Notes under the pieces: generated by a model
The model's input: only the letters and a program-made list of their open reading frames with translations
Database searches by the model: none
What the model was told of the DNA's origin: nothing
Assembly: GCA_948567375.1 (NCBI GenBank)
Contig: OX419757.1
Coordinates: 21,328,001 to 21,392,000 of the forward strand
Length of the DNA stretch: 64,000 nucleotides
Reading direction: 5' to 3'
DNA from: Lunularia cruciata
Taxonomy: Eukaryota > Streptophyta > Marchantiopsida > Lunulariales > Lunulariaceae
Program-made: the position numbers and the translations under genes
Shown here: positions 32,834 through 44,310 of the stretch, piece after piece
Layout of the letters: every line of letters starts with the position of its first letter
Position numbering within the stretch: the first letter of the stretch is position 1

Positions 32834-33892
32834 TCAAAAGATGAGCCTCCTATAGTACCCAACCATCCCCAAGAATTGGTGTAACTTTGTCAAGCTCAAA
32901 GGGAATAGAAGGTCTGAGATTTTCCTCACTTTCTTAAGGTCAATTGCTATTCCATCCTTAGAGATGATGTGCCCCAAAATTAGACCTTCTTCACAACCAA
33001 AAATGCACTTCTCTGGGTTGGGTGATGCATTTGCTTCATCCAAGCATTGCAAGACTTTCATCAGGTGTTCAAAGTGCTCCTCCTTGCTCCCATAGATACA
33101 AAAGTCATCAATGAAGTCTCTCATAAATTTCCCAATGAAAGGTTCAAACACCTTGTTCATGAACCATTGGAATATGGCTGTAGCATTGCAAAGCTCAAAA
33201 GGCATGACCTTGAAAGCATAAGTTCCCCAAGGTGTGATGAATGTGGTGAGTTGTTGATGCTTTGGTGCAATCTTGATTTGGTTATACTCATTATAACCAT
33301 CTCCAAAATTGTGCCTCTCATGACCTAAAACCTCTTCCAAGATCTCATCAATGAATGTTAAAGAATAGTAGTCCTTCTTGGTAACAACATTGAGTTTCTT
33401 GTAATCCACATATACCCAAAACTTGCCATTCTTTTTCTTCACAATGACAATCGGAGACACTCATTCTGAATTCTCCACCTCAAAGATAAATCTAGCCTCC
33501 TTGAGCTTATCAATCTCTTCTTTCACAACCAAAGCTATTGGGGGGCTAATGCAACATTGCTTTTGGTGGATTGGTCTTGCATGTGACTCCACCTCTATCT
33601 TGTGCTCCTCCAAGGTGGCTTCTTTCAAATCCTTGTAACTGAAAGTAAACATGTGGATGAACTTGCATAAAATATCCTCAAATCTCACCTTCTCCTCCTT
33701 GGTAACATCTGGACCATACTTGAGGGTAGATAACCTCCTCTCTATCTCCTCAAGTGTCAATGGTGATTTATCTAGGTCCTTCAAAACCTTTGGCTTAGAT
33801 GAAAAATCCATAACAAACAAGGGATACACATCTGAATCAGATTTAGATTCATCCTCCTCCATGGAAGTCTCCTCTTCCATGCTTGTGTCCAC
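32834..33892 (-). pseudogene. Reverse transcriptase, element B
   Basis: Two frames (33892-33461 and 33460-32834) are separated by a Trp-to-stop type change (TGA) just before Met-Ser-Pro-Ile-Val-Ile-Val. RT motifs: Tyr-Lys-Lys-Leu-Asn, Gly-Tyr-Asn-Glu-Tyr-Asn-Gln (altered Ser-Gly), Phe-Glu-Leu-Cys-Asn-Ala-Thr and Phe-Ile-Asp-Asp-Phe-Cys-Ile-Tyr-Gly. A Leu-Gly-Met-Val-Gly-Tyr-Tyr-Arg-Arg end follows. Upstream is an acidic linker from protease. Confidence 0.85.
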
Positions 33893-34144
33893 ATTTGAAG
33901 CTCCTTCTTTTTAATCTATTTCCCAATAATCAAAAGATGGTGTATTTATATGTGAGTTGTTGGTGGTGTTAGTGACAGGAACTATGACTCTATGGTTTGT
34001 TGGCCCAATCCTCAAGTACTCTTTGTGTCATTGATCAATTATGCGTGCTACTCTCAACCATGGCCTCCCAAGAAGTAAGTCATAACTTGAATCCTTCAAG
34101 GCTTGGAAAGTCATGAGATTTTGAACTTCCATAGCTAAAACTAC

Positions 34145-34435
34145 CAGCTTATCCATCATCCCTACTGGTCAAATTTGTTGCTTGTTTGCCATGCTCACCA
34201 CAAATGTTGAAGGTCTTGAGGGTATCATACCTAACTTCTTCATCAACCTTTTTGACATGGCATTCATTGCTAATCCTCCATCAACCAATGCATCCTTGAT
34301 GTTATGACCATTCATTCTCACATCAATCTTAGAGGCATATTCACAAGCCTCCCATGGCATTGGCTTGGCATCCACCACTCCCATTGATACTAGAGTGTTT
34401 GCGTTCTTCTTCCTCTTGCTCCTTGTAGAGCTCAA
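34145..34435 (-). pseudogene. Aspartic protease, element B
   Basis: An 88 codon frame with Ala-Leu-Val-Asp-Gly-Gly followed by Ala-Met-Asn-Ala-Met, the active-site Asp loop (Asp-Gly-Gly form, common in plant gypsy elements). It sits between the CCHC knuckle and RT as expected. Confidence 0.75.
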
Positions 34436-34544
34436 ACCACCTCTTAGCTCTTAGAATTCAAAGCAATCAGTTGGTCCACTGTGATGTTAGCCTTGTGACT
34501 ACCAACATCCTACAAGACATTGTAGTTCCATTGTTGCTTTGAGA

Positions 34545-35109
34545 TCAAGAAGTCCTCCATCTCCAACTTCTTCCTGGAGTCTTTGTTGTTGATGGTGTTG
34601 AAGTGCTTGTGCAAGTGCTCCTAGTAGGCATAGGAGTATCTTGGCTAAGAGTAAATCCTTGAGAAGAGTGCACAACCTCTACAAAATGAGCTCTCTTCTT
34701 CTCTTGTGCCAAAAGATCCAATGAAGACCTTTGGAGTTTGAGCACTCCCTCTTCTCATACTTGCTCGCAACCACATCTACAAATGTTATCTCCTTACCTT
34801 TGTTTGGATTAGGAGCTACTTGGATTTCACTCCCTCCTTCTTTCCCTCTATTGGCTCCTTCATACCCCTTCCTACATGGTAAGTGGAATTTGGGCAATTC
34901 CTTTGGATGTGACCTCTTCCTCCACAACCAAAACAATTTTTCTCATTGAATTGGTTGGCCTCCTCTATATGGATAACTTCCATAACTCCTAGGCCCTCTC
35001 CCCACATTTTGATCAACCTTTCTCTTCTCCCATAGTCGCACCACATTGATCTTGAGATTGGCAAGTTGTTTTGTGATGGTTTGAAGTGGATCTTTTGATG
35101 GAGGTGCAA
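34545..35109 (-). pseudogene. gag C-terminal part with CCHC knuckle, element B
   Basis: The minus frame 35109-34816 encodes Asn-Cys-Phe-Gly-Cys-Gly-Gly-Arg-Gly-His-Ile-Gln-Arg-Asn-Cys, a perfect CX2CX4HX4C nucleocapsid knuckle. A Lys/Arg-rich tail follows. Downstream frames to 34545 are out of register with each other. There are stops between this and the capsid part. Confidence 0.75.
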
Positions 35110-35431
35110 GAACTGGAGAAACTACTACTTGTGGTGAAACACTTGCTTACAAAGTATCAGAAATTACCCGACACTTGTAGCGTTGAGGAGGATGCACAAC
35201 CTCCTTCACCACCAAATCACTCTCATCCTTTCCAAACTCTCCTCCATACAAATTACAATCTTGATAGCTTCAACCTTGGAAGAAGGTTTCTCATATCTCA
35301 CCTTATTTTTTAATCTGTAGACTCAACCCTCCCACAAAATTCTTGGTGATCATAGCTCCTATGCCAATCATAGTAGTCTCCATATCATCTCCACCCTTCC
35401 TCAATACTTTGTGAAATCTGGACTCTAACTT

Positions 35432-35774
35432 CTACACTCTTTCCACATAGACTCTCACTTTCTCTCCATCTTCTTGCTTGAGAAAGGTAACCTCACTCAT
35501 CAATCTCTCATAACTCTTGTCTGGAAGAAAGTTTACAATGAATGTTGAAGTCAAACTCTCCCAAGACTCTTCTTGCCCATCTCTCCTCTCTCTCTCTCTT
35601 TTGGTATTCTGACTCATACCATATGAGTGTTGCATCCTCAAAGAAATCTGGTAACAATGAGGCCCACTCATTCTTCCTCCTCTCATTGTTTCCTATGCAA
35701 GATCTTTTGAGGTCTCTCACAAAGGCCTCCACATCTTCTCCATCTTTACCAAAGAAAACCGGAAGTTTCCTCAT
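35432..35774 (-). pseudogene. gag capsid part, element B
   Basis: Frames 35774-35508 and 35686-35432 overlap in different registers because of small indels. The start Met-Arg-Lys-Leu-Pro-Val-Phe-Phe-Gly-Lys-Asp-Gly is typical of plant Ty3 gag (Pro-x-Phe-x-Gly start). It is followed by Trp-Tyr-Glu-Ser-Glu and a Glu/Arg-rich helix. It would form the particle shell. Confidence 0.7.
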
Positions 35775-35989
35775 CTTAGCTCCTCACTATCTTTCTTTTC
35801 TCTCAGTTTTTCTTTTCTTTTCTCTCACTTTATAACCAATAGAATTAGTCCATATCTAACACCATTTGAGAGTAATCCACCCTAAAGAACACAAAAGGTT
35901 AAGGTTACTCCAAGATTTCTATAGCAACATCAAATCCTAGAGTGCATATTAATCAAACTCTCATGGATATTATATCCATAAGTTGAAAG

Positions 35990-36605
35990 ATTATCTCCAT
36001 CACTAATCTTGAGAGCTAGCTAATGAAAGTGGTAGTATTTCTATAGCTAAACTAGGACTCTCTCCAAGATCCTTTACCAAAATCTCCAAAATTGCTTTTA
36101 CTCCACAACACTCATGTCCTTTTGGAAGTCCTTCCACTCCACAAACCTCACATAACTCCTTGGTCTTAGATCTTTTCCCTCCCAATTTTGGTGAAGAAGG
36201 TCCAACATGTAAACCCAAGTCAAATTAGCCTCTCCTTTCCCTCAATCTCTTGCTATGAAAGGTCAATGGACATGAACTTGACTTATGTCCTTTCTCTCTT
36301 CATAGAAAGCACTTAGACTCACTCTTTCCTCCAAGTGGTGTAGGTTTTTGGATCCTCTCAATACTCTCTTCAAATTCTATTATAAACTCTCTTTTCCTCA
36401 AATCCACCCCTACAACCACCTCAAACCCTTGAGGAACCTTGCAAAGCCTCAATTTCCACTCTTGGTAACCTCTATGCTCCCAAGATGAATCTAAACACTC
36501 AAATATGCTCTTTGTTGCTCTCAAAATCCTCATGCATGAGATCTCAACTCTGCAGAATTGACCCTTCCTCACAATGTCACTCAAATCTCTCAATCGGTAT
36601 ATCAC
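35990..36605 (-). pseudogene. Pre-gag ORF with a second zinc knuckle, element B
   Basis: Upstream of gag in element sense, a frame (36605-36300, 101 codons, no family recognised) leads into Cys-Phe-Leu-stop-Arg-Glu-Lys-Gly-His-Lys-Ser-Ser-Ser-Cys at about 36306-36265. That is the CX2CX4HX4C spacing with the second Cys position occupied by a TGA stop. A further frame (36218-36003) contains Cys-Glu-Val-Cys and a Cys-Cys pair. So there seems to have been an extra zinc-binding protein before the normal gag. A nested foreign fragment cannot be excluded. Confidence 0.5.
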
Positions 36606-37335
36606 AATCCTTTGAAATTTTCACACTTGATCACAACTCTGAGTTATCTCTCTCGGCAAATTTCAGATCTTTTCTTTGAGCCATTTGGCCTAAGCATCTT
36701 TCTATTCAACATACATATTTCAGATTTGGTCTGAAAACCACCCCTTGAACTTTTAAAAGTCATAACTCTTTGCTCAAAATAAATCTCTCTCTAATTTCTA
36801 TGCCAAAAGGTAAGATAGAATGCACTGAATTTTCTTGGAAAGTTTCAGAAAAATCTACTGAAAATGAAAGAAATAGCAAACTTTGTACAATTTTCCAAAG
36901 AGCATATAGTTGTAGGAAAAGTTTACCCTATCAGCTTTCAAAAATTGTAGCTCAGTGCACATAGTAGCTCTCACAATAATTGCAAGTGTGCTAACTGAAG
37001 GATAACCCAAGCTTTCATGTGTAGAAATTCCAAGTCTAGATCTCAAACTTGAGATTTTGCCCAAAATCATCGTAATCCCCAAAATTTCCAATCCACCTCA
37101 CACAATCTCTCCAAATCCTCTCATGTGTACAAGATGTAAAAAATCACCTCAAAGACATCATAATGAACTACAGGGTATAAAAATGGGTCTTGGTTATCTA
37201 ACATAAGTTCAGCCCTCTCCTCTCCTAATATTCTCTCCAAGTGAGCTCTCATTGCCTCCTTTTGTCTAATATAAAATTGTACACTGAACATTATCTTGCC
37301 TTCTAGAGAGGGTCTTGGTACCAGAACCAAAAATT
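36606..37335 (-). other. Leader of element B with possible primer site
   Basis: This leader carries a short frame at 37330-37121 (69 codons) without recognised domain. Next to the 5' LTR the sense strand reads ...TTTTTGGTTCTGGTACCAAGACCC (37316-37333 region), in which TGGTACCAAGACC is a weak match to an initiator-Met primer site (TGGTATCAGAGCC). No other structure was seen. Confidence 0.4.
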
Positions 37336-38027
37336 TGAGGTGGCATGTCTCTCACTCAAGATGAACCTTTGATGGCTATTATGGTAGCACACCATGAACT
37401 AAGAAGGTAATGAACCTCAACTCCATCATACTCCTCCAAGGCTTTTACTCCAAGACTCAAGACATTGCTCTGCTCATTAGAAACTCAATAAGAGAGAGAT
37501 AGTTGTAAATGAAAAGATGATGAATACCTCCTCACCCTTTGTTTATATACTTGTGAAATAGTTACGCACCAAAGTTACTAGTTACTAGAGTAACTCAAGT
37601 TACTAGGCTAAAAGTCAAATAAAGTCAAAAAGCTAAAGGAATATCCATACTCATGGGAATATTCTCCTAAGCATGTAGTCTTATCTTGACCCAACCACTA
37701 AGTCAAGGATTCCTTCACATGGGCTATCCTTGGACTATAAAAGAATCTAAAACAAAAGGCTTGCGGGCCCAAGAGTTCTCAACTCTTTCCTCAAAGCCAA
37801 ACATATAGGAATAATACCAAGTCAACACACTAGAATCCAAAATAGTGGTGCTCATCTTTTCCACTTCCTCTAAAGGAAGGTCCCCTCTATCTTATCTATG
37901 ACAAAATTTAGCTTATCATGACTTATGTAGGACTATCCTTTATCTCTTTATAAATAATATCCCTCAAGTACTTGTAATACCAAGCTAAATATCACAATAC
38001 CACACACATGCACAAATGGGTGTTACA
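37336..38027 (-). repeat. 5' LTR of element B
   Basis: A 692 bp partner of 12767-13449. Plus-strand start TGAGGTGGC, end GGGTGTTACA. It has the same TATATAAAC box (37541-37550). It differs from the 3' LTR by many small changes, so B is clearly older than A. Confidence 0.85.
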
Positions 38028-38430
38028 TGTCACACTAGTGACCAACGCTTTGACCTATACCCGGAGTTATAGAGTGGTAGAGCTATTATAGCAGGTGGTA
38101 GTAGAGCTCCAAGCCATGGAGGATAAGGTGGTAGAGGATCCGTAGGGGTGCCGTACTTGCCCTTACTTCTGATATAGCCATGGCTACTCAGATTGAGCAG
38201 TTGGAGCAGAGATTGGCTAGCATGACCATAGCTCAAAGGAGATCAAATTTGGGTGTTGAAGCTTCTACCTCATAGAGATGTCTTAGACTTCATGTGCGGA
38301 GCAACACTAGTGAATGCATCTATCGTAGTGACTAGGAGTGCAATACATGCTCCAAAGCCTAAAAGAGCATCAGTGGAGTTGGACCCATAGAGCGGAAAGG
38401 TTGGTAGACAAGTCAAACTTCCCTAGTCTT
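38028..38430 (+). pseudogene. gag continuation, element C
   Basis: In register with the gag stub ending at 12766, this reads His-Thr-Ser-Asp-Gln and a Gly/Arg/Ser-rich stretch, then a Gln/Glu-Leu helix (about 38180-38240) and an Ala/Pro/Lys stretch. Three stops interrupt it. It ends at the solo LTR inserted at 38431 and continues at 40319. Confidence 0.6.
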
Positions 38431-40318
38431 TTTATGACAACCTGGCAAATATCACTTTTGCGGTAATCAACTAAATAAAGTTTGTTCCCATAGAGATATG
38501 ATTTAGAATTGGTCAAATACAAAGTCAAATAGTGATCAAATAGTTCTTCTTGGGTTCCTCTTTAATCTCTCAAGTATAAACTACACCCAAAAGAGAGTAA
38601 CAAGCATTGACTCATAGTCTCATCACAACAATTAGTCACCCATAATCACAACTTCATCAAATCTTTCTAAACAATCTTGATTGTGATGATTTAGATTCTC
38701 CTGAAAATGACACTTTACTACAAAACAACTTCATCTCAGAATTGTGTTCTACCTCTTCACTAAAGGCACAACTTCCTCAATCAAAATTTCTTCACATCAA
38801 CTTTGCATTGCACTCACAACTGTAAACTACTACCAACACTACAATTCCTCTTAGATCTGTCAAGGCATTGCTCTAATTGTACTTCACTCAGGATCAAACA
38901 CACAGAATGAATATCAAGGCTACGGAATCCAACATCCAACAAACACACTGACTTGCACTTTGAAATTCTCCACACACTCACAAACACAAACACAATGTTG
39001 ATACCCGGAATCAAGCTCAAGCAACAAGCACTAAAATCAGCACTTTGCTTTATCTATTCTCATAAATAATGAATACTAAACAACATATGACTGCAAATGC
39101 CTCCTTTAAACAGGAAGAGCACTTGAGAGTTACTAACAACTATATTGTTCTACAAGAACTCTTCCTACTTGCATATCTAAAACGACAAACCACCTCTTCA
39201 TATCTGCCTCTTCATATCTCAAAATTGTTACTACTCCAATCTGATGTCAATCTCAACTTTGGCTTCCAAAGCCGATGATCTTCCTATTGCTTGTCCTTCT
39301 TTGGGTCTATCTTCAACTACCAAATCCTTCACTATTTCTACTACTTCTTCACTCTGAACTACAGTTGAGGTCATGGGTAACCTTTCTATCTCTTTATCTC
39401 CCAACCTACTCTTCTTTAATGTCTCAGATGACAACTCCAAAGACACTTGCACTCTTACTTCTACAACTTTGGGTCTAACTTATATTAATTCCTTTGCTAA
39501 TTTTACTATATACTCATCAAGAATTGCAATTGAAAGCATGGGTACACTATCTATGGCTTCAATTTGTAACTCACTTTCCCCTAATTGCTCATGTAATTGA
39601 TCCAAAGACACTTATTGTCTGATCATGCACTTTGGGTTCATTCACTACTACTATTTCTCTCCTAATTTTATCATATCTTCAATCAGAATTGAAATTTAAG
39701 TCATGGGTATCCTAAATATCTTCTTTCCTTGCTCTTACCTCCCTTGATGCCTTTGGCAAGACTCCCAAAGTCACCCTCATTGCACTCCAAGGTCTGATTA
39801 CCTCGGATCTAGTCACCTTCATCCTAAGGCAAAGTATCTAGGCCCGAAGTCGTAGAGACCCAAAGTACTATGAACCCGAAGAGACTCAACTACTCTATAC
39901 ATCTACTCCCAAAACTTCAAATGCTTTTAACTTCTGCTACAAACCTCCAAACTCTACAATTTTGGTGGAAGTGGAAAGCCTTGAACAAGATGCTTCCAAA
40001 AACATATAGCATGCTTGATTTGGACATGTTATCACCGAGATATATCCCCCACATTAATCCTGACTTGTAACCTCCATTCCAATGTGAAGCAAGCCTCCTT
40101 CGGCATCTGACCTCCTTCTTCCTCTTCCTCTAACACGAAGTAAGCTTCTTTGAGTCTGATCCAATCCGAGTCCTTCTTCCTCTTACATGAAGTCAACTTC
40201 CTTGGGCCTGATCAAAACATAAGTTTCCTCTCATCTCTTCTCCATTTGGTTTCAATTTGGTTTCAACAAGGCACTTCTTCTTCAACACTTGTCCAAAATG
40301 AAAAATGTGGGTACTACA
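38431..40318 (-). mobile_element. Short family-A-like solo LTR (1888 bp) in element C
   Basis: The plus strand starts ATGACAACCTGGC and ends ATGTGGGTACTACA, the same ends as the A-type LTRs. The flanks repeat ctttt (38426-38430 and 40319-40323). The 38500-39230 part follows the A LTR closely. The interior keeps only a C-terminal piece of the LTR ORF (39452-39231, Ser-Glu-Thr-Leu ... Gly-Asp-Lys-Glu); the N-terminal and acidic parts are gone or replaced. This is a subfamily or deletion derivative with half-length LTRs. Confidence 0.8.
39231..39452 (-). pseudogene. C-terminal remnant of the LTR ORF in the short LTR
   Basis: 73 codons align by eye with the last about 75 residues of the LTR ORF (Leu-Glu-Leu-Ser-Ser-Glu-Thr-Leu-Lys-Lys-Ser and Asp-Lys-Glu-Ile-Glu-Arg-Leu-Pro). 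It ends with Val-Glu-Ile-Asp-Ile at the usual terminus. It shows that the C-terminal tail evolves slowly enough to be recognised in a distant subfamily. Confidence 0.65.
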
Positions 40319-42940
40319 CTTTTACACTCTTTGAGGCACTACAAACAACATCCATGGCTTCTAGATGTCCTAGTCCAGGTGTGGTAGGTGGTGATGGGAT
40401 GCATGATGGACTACTTACTAGTTAAACACTTTCTACTACACAAACTAAGTCTAGCACAATGTTAGGTGCGGCTCAATTGATTATACACTTTCCATTATTA
40501 TCAGCTAGTGATATGTGCACATTGGAAGTTGAGCCAACCCTAGTGTTTTGGTTGGCTACCATGATTTGTGATAGTAGGGATGATGTGGTTCCTACTACTA
40601 GAGCAAAGGTGGTAAATAGTGGAGCTGATTTGGTTGAGGAGCATGGGATCCGCTTAGCGACCAATGGTTTATGGCAAGCAACAATGGCTAGATTGGAAGA
40701 GTTACCAGCTAGACCAGCCTTTGAGCAAACATGGTTTACACTTGGAGTTGTCCTATGGGATAACCAGAGGGGGAACTTTTGTTTGGTGGAACCTTCAAGG
40801 AAGGTCTATACACCACAAAAGGTCTTACTATACTCTAGTGTACAACTTCTTATGTTTGGGAAAGCTGCAATTGTTGGTTTGGAGTTGCGAGAGACCGATG
40901 TGGAAAGGTGCCCATTTTAGATCCAAATATCCCTAGGTGGTGGTTCTACATAGTACATCACATGTGGAGAGCTTGTTCAAATTCAGCTTGGTCATCTGAC
41001 AAATAGCTTATGGTGAGAGCTCAAGCCATTGTGATAATGGCCAAGTCATATGATGTGTTAGTTGGAGGAGCAATGTTGTACCCCATGGGTTTCAATATTG
41101 ACTATTGGGAGGAGACAGCCTCCTATAGACCAGGTTGGCAATCAGCTGAGGGACGAGTGTGTTGCACTTCATTAGTGATAGTCTTGGCTCACTATAATCT
41201 AGGACTATGGTAGCATCAATTTCAACTTTCAATGATTCTATTACTTGGCCTGTTGATTTATTGGAGGGGAATACCCATGTAGAGTATACTCCAATACCAA
41301 AGGAGATCACTCAAATTTGGAGTACAAGTAGGATCATTCTATCCACCTTGGATGTTCCATTGTGGAGTTCAAAAGAGGCATTATAGTAGCATGCAGATTA
41401 GTTGATGCAACATGCTTGGAGTGGAGCCCTTGTACCACCAAGAGACCAATATGAGGATGAGCCTCTAGAGTCAATTACCTTGACACCTTTGGATACCACA
41501 CTCATTGCTTGGCAATATCCAATAAAGGAAGTATGTCTATTGGAGTTGTTTGGTAGGATTAGCATTGGACTAGTTGTGGTACTATAGAAGGGTATACAAG
41601 TACAGAGGTACTTGTATGTGGAGAGAGATGAGATTTCTAGGAAAATCTCTCTATGTCATGTGGCACACTTGGCCTATCAATATCCTATGATATTACCAAT
41701 GTCAACAATCAAGGGTTACTAGAAGACCTTACTAGTAGACATTGCCTTGTTGGGGGCACAAGATTTGGAGAGACATGGTCCTATCTATTTGGTGATTTTT
41801 GGACGGCCATGTCAAGGACATACATGTGCTAGCCAAAGTTTGGGGTCTTTAGGATCCCCATTCTAGTGTGTTTTAGGAGATGTTATGTATATTACAACAT
41901 CTCCATCCTCATTAGTCTATTTTTCTCCAACTTACATTTTGGAGAACGTCTCTTTGATTAGTGATTCTCACACCCAAGTGGTGGCAAGTATACATCAAGT
42001 CCATTCTTGGATGAAACCCGCTATGTTGTTAGATGCAGCTAGAGTGGGATCACAGACTCATTGTCTTCATCTTTGGTGGACAAACCTCTTACATAAACAA
42101 GTTCTATAGCACTAATGATGGCATTCAATGACTAGACTACATCATTGTTGATGACATATTGGATGTTGGACGTCAATCTCAGACGGTGGTAATGGCTGAT
42201 AGGTCACCTATGGTAGTGGTGAACCTAGTTGGACAGCCTAGAGTCATTTTTCCTACACTTATGAGTGTCCTAGGCTTCCATGCTTTTTGAGTGGGAGGTC
42301 TTGGGCTAGTTTGGGACTCACAATTATAGTAATTGGTGGAACCCAACACCAATGAGAGAGAGTGGGTGATGGGGTTTTGCACTAATATCACCATTGTTTC
42401 AGTAGTGTCCAAGGCATCCATGCATTAAGTGTTAGATCAGGCTATGGACTTAACCTATTTGACCTGGATTGTGAGCCTTGGCTTGGTAGAGCAGGGTAAG
42501 ATGAACTTGATAGGCATCTCCACTTGGACACTTGTAAGCTCTATGCCTATCAAGACGATTCAAGCACATGTTGGGGGCAATGGACCAAGTGGACATGGTA
42601 TTCTTGGGACACAGCCAGTGGCTACTAGGGAGAGTGGTCTACTTGGAATCCATCCTTGTGAGCATGGTCTACTTGGATTACAGTCTTGGTCTACTTGGGA
42701 TGTAGCTAGAGGACGTATGGAGCTTGCAGCTAGAGTGAAGGGATTTTTTCACACTGAGGTTGGAACCTCTAGTGGTTGGGGGCATGACACTACTCCCAAG
42801 GCCCAATGTAGCAGCCAGTCAGTATGTGGTTCACTCCTACAATAGTTATAGAGGATACTTAGGAGCTAAATCTTGGACCCAAGCTTACAAGAGAAGAAAA
42901 ACGGAGAGTTTGGATGTTCTTGAGGAACTACACAAGTTGT
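40319..42940 (+). pseudogene. Gag-protease-connector region, element C
   Basis: Frames at 40459-40920 (153 codons), 41010-41213 and 42429-42845 (138 codons) are pieces of one polyprotein. The most telling motif is Val-Leu-Val-Gly-Gly-Ala-Met-Leu-Tyr-Pro-Met-Gly-Phe with a following Asp-Tyr-Trp and Tyr-Arg-Pro-Gly-Trp-Gln near 41060-41150. I associate this with the region before RT in PHD-type gypsy elements, probably the end of the protease or a connector. D3 keeps the same stretch in reverse at 47715-48341. No intact frame. Confidence 0.55.
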
Positions 42941-43870
42941 TTTGCCTTTAGTATGAAGGATTTTGGTGCTCTAAAAGGACCTAGTATTTGGATTGAGCTG
43001 CTAGCAATACACCAATTTTTGACATCCTAATCGATATAGTGACATGGAAAGAACATTGATTTAGAGCTGGAGTAGTGACCTTTTTGAGGCTAGTTTGGTG
43101 GAGATTTCACATGGAGAGTATGCATCAACTAAAATGATGCCAACCAAGAAAGTTATGCATGGCAACTACACAAATAGGCAGATGTGTAGAGATAACCGTC
43201 CTATCAACCAATAGACTAGGGCTGATCTATATGTCATGCCTACACTAGAGGAGATCTTTGATACAATTGGGTATGCAAAGGTCTTCAACACTTTGGATCT
43301 TTGAGCAAGATATCATCAATTGCCGATCTCAGAGGGAGATAAGTCCAAGATAGCATTTTGGGCTATTGATCCTCATGCCAAGGATGTGTTATATCAATGG
43401 AGGTCTTTACCATTTGGGTTAAAGAATGCTCCTCTTGAGTTCTAGAGGGTCATAGACAAGATCCTAGTTGGATTGGATTTTGTTGGGTGCTATATTGATG
43501 ATATTTTAATCTATAGAACTACTATGGAGTAGCTTGAGAGATATTTGTTGGAGGTGTTTGAGAGGTTGAGATCTCCTAGACTCAAATTACATCCTAGGAA
43601 GTGTAGGTTCTTCCATGAGCAGGTTGAGTATTTAGGTCACACTATCTACCCTGGAGGATTTGGTGTTCAGTAGACCAAGGTGGGGGCTATTGCAAGTATT
43701 CTTTGGCCTATAGATGTGAGCAGAGTATAAGCATTCCTTGGGTTGATGAACTTCTATTGCCGCTATGTTAGAGGATTTAGTGTCATTGCCAAGGCCTTAA
43801 CAAAGCTGACCAAGCTTACACAAGAGTGGTGTTGGGGAGATACACATGAGAGAGCTTTTGTAGAGCTTAA
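42941..43870 (+). pseudogene. Reverse transcriptase, element C
   Basis: Broken RT. Recognisable are Leu-Pro-Phe-Gly-Leu-Lys-Asn-Ala near 43410, Cys-Tyr-Ile-Asp-Asp-Ile-Leu-Ile-Tyr at 43488-43515 (catalytic Asp pair kept), Leu-His-Pro-Arg-Lys-Cys, Glu-Tyr-Leu-Gly-His-Thr-Ile-Tyr-Pro-Gly-Gly near 43630 and Tyr-Val-Arg-Gly-Phe-Ser near 43765. Stops are numerous before 43740. Confidence 0.8.
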
Positions 43871-44310
43871 GGAGAGGTTGACATCTGCTCTTATTTTGAA
43901 GAGACCAATCAGAGGAAGAAAATTTCAAGTTCACATTGATTGGAGTATGTTGGAGCATGTTGGAGCTTGGAGCAATGCTCACCCAACATGATGAGGAGAA
44001 GGAGTTCATAGTGACCTATGCTAGTCGCTCCAACAATTCAGCATAGGCAAAGTATAGTTCATATGAGAGAGAGTGCTTGGCAATAGTATGGGCAGTAGCA
44101 CATTTCCAATGTTACCTATTTGGTAATCCCTTTACTCTCATCATTGTCATCAACCACTAAAGTGGTTGATAGAGTCCAAAAAGCTTTTAGGGAAGCTTGC
44201 ATGATGGGCTCCAAATTTACAAGAGTATAATTTCATGGTTATTCATAGACCTAGAGTGGTGAACCATGATGCAGATGGGTTGAGTAGAAACCTATGTCCC
44301 AGCTAATAGG
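43871..44310 (+). pseudogene. RNase H, element C
   Basis: Starts with Arg-Pro-Ile-Arg-Gly-Arg ... Val-His-Ile-Asp-Trp-Ser (first Asp kept), then a frame change, Tyr-Glu-Arg-Glu-Cys-Leu-Ala near 44060, a damaged second Asp region near 44145, and His-Asp-Ala-Asp-Gly-Leu-Ser-Arg near 44268. It parallels the intact D2 RNase H (60757-60332). Confidence 0.75.

Larger units (their letters stand above)
12767..38027 (-). mobile_element. Element B (Ty3/gypsy, OTA-like), interrupted by element A
   Basis: This minus-strand element has LTRs at 37336-38027 (5') and 12767-13449 (3'), both reading TGTAACACCC at the sense start and ...CA at the end. Element order: leader with extra ORFs, gag, CCHC knuckle, protease, RT, RNase H and integrase. 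Element A interrupts the integrase between 31437 and 13909. It lies inside the gag of C. Flanks (gtttg / tgtca) do not show a clear target duplication. There is no chromodomain; RT and integrase style resemble the non-chromovirus OTA group. Stops and frameshifts are frequent. Confidence 0.85.
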
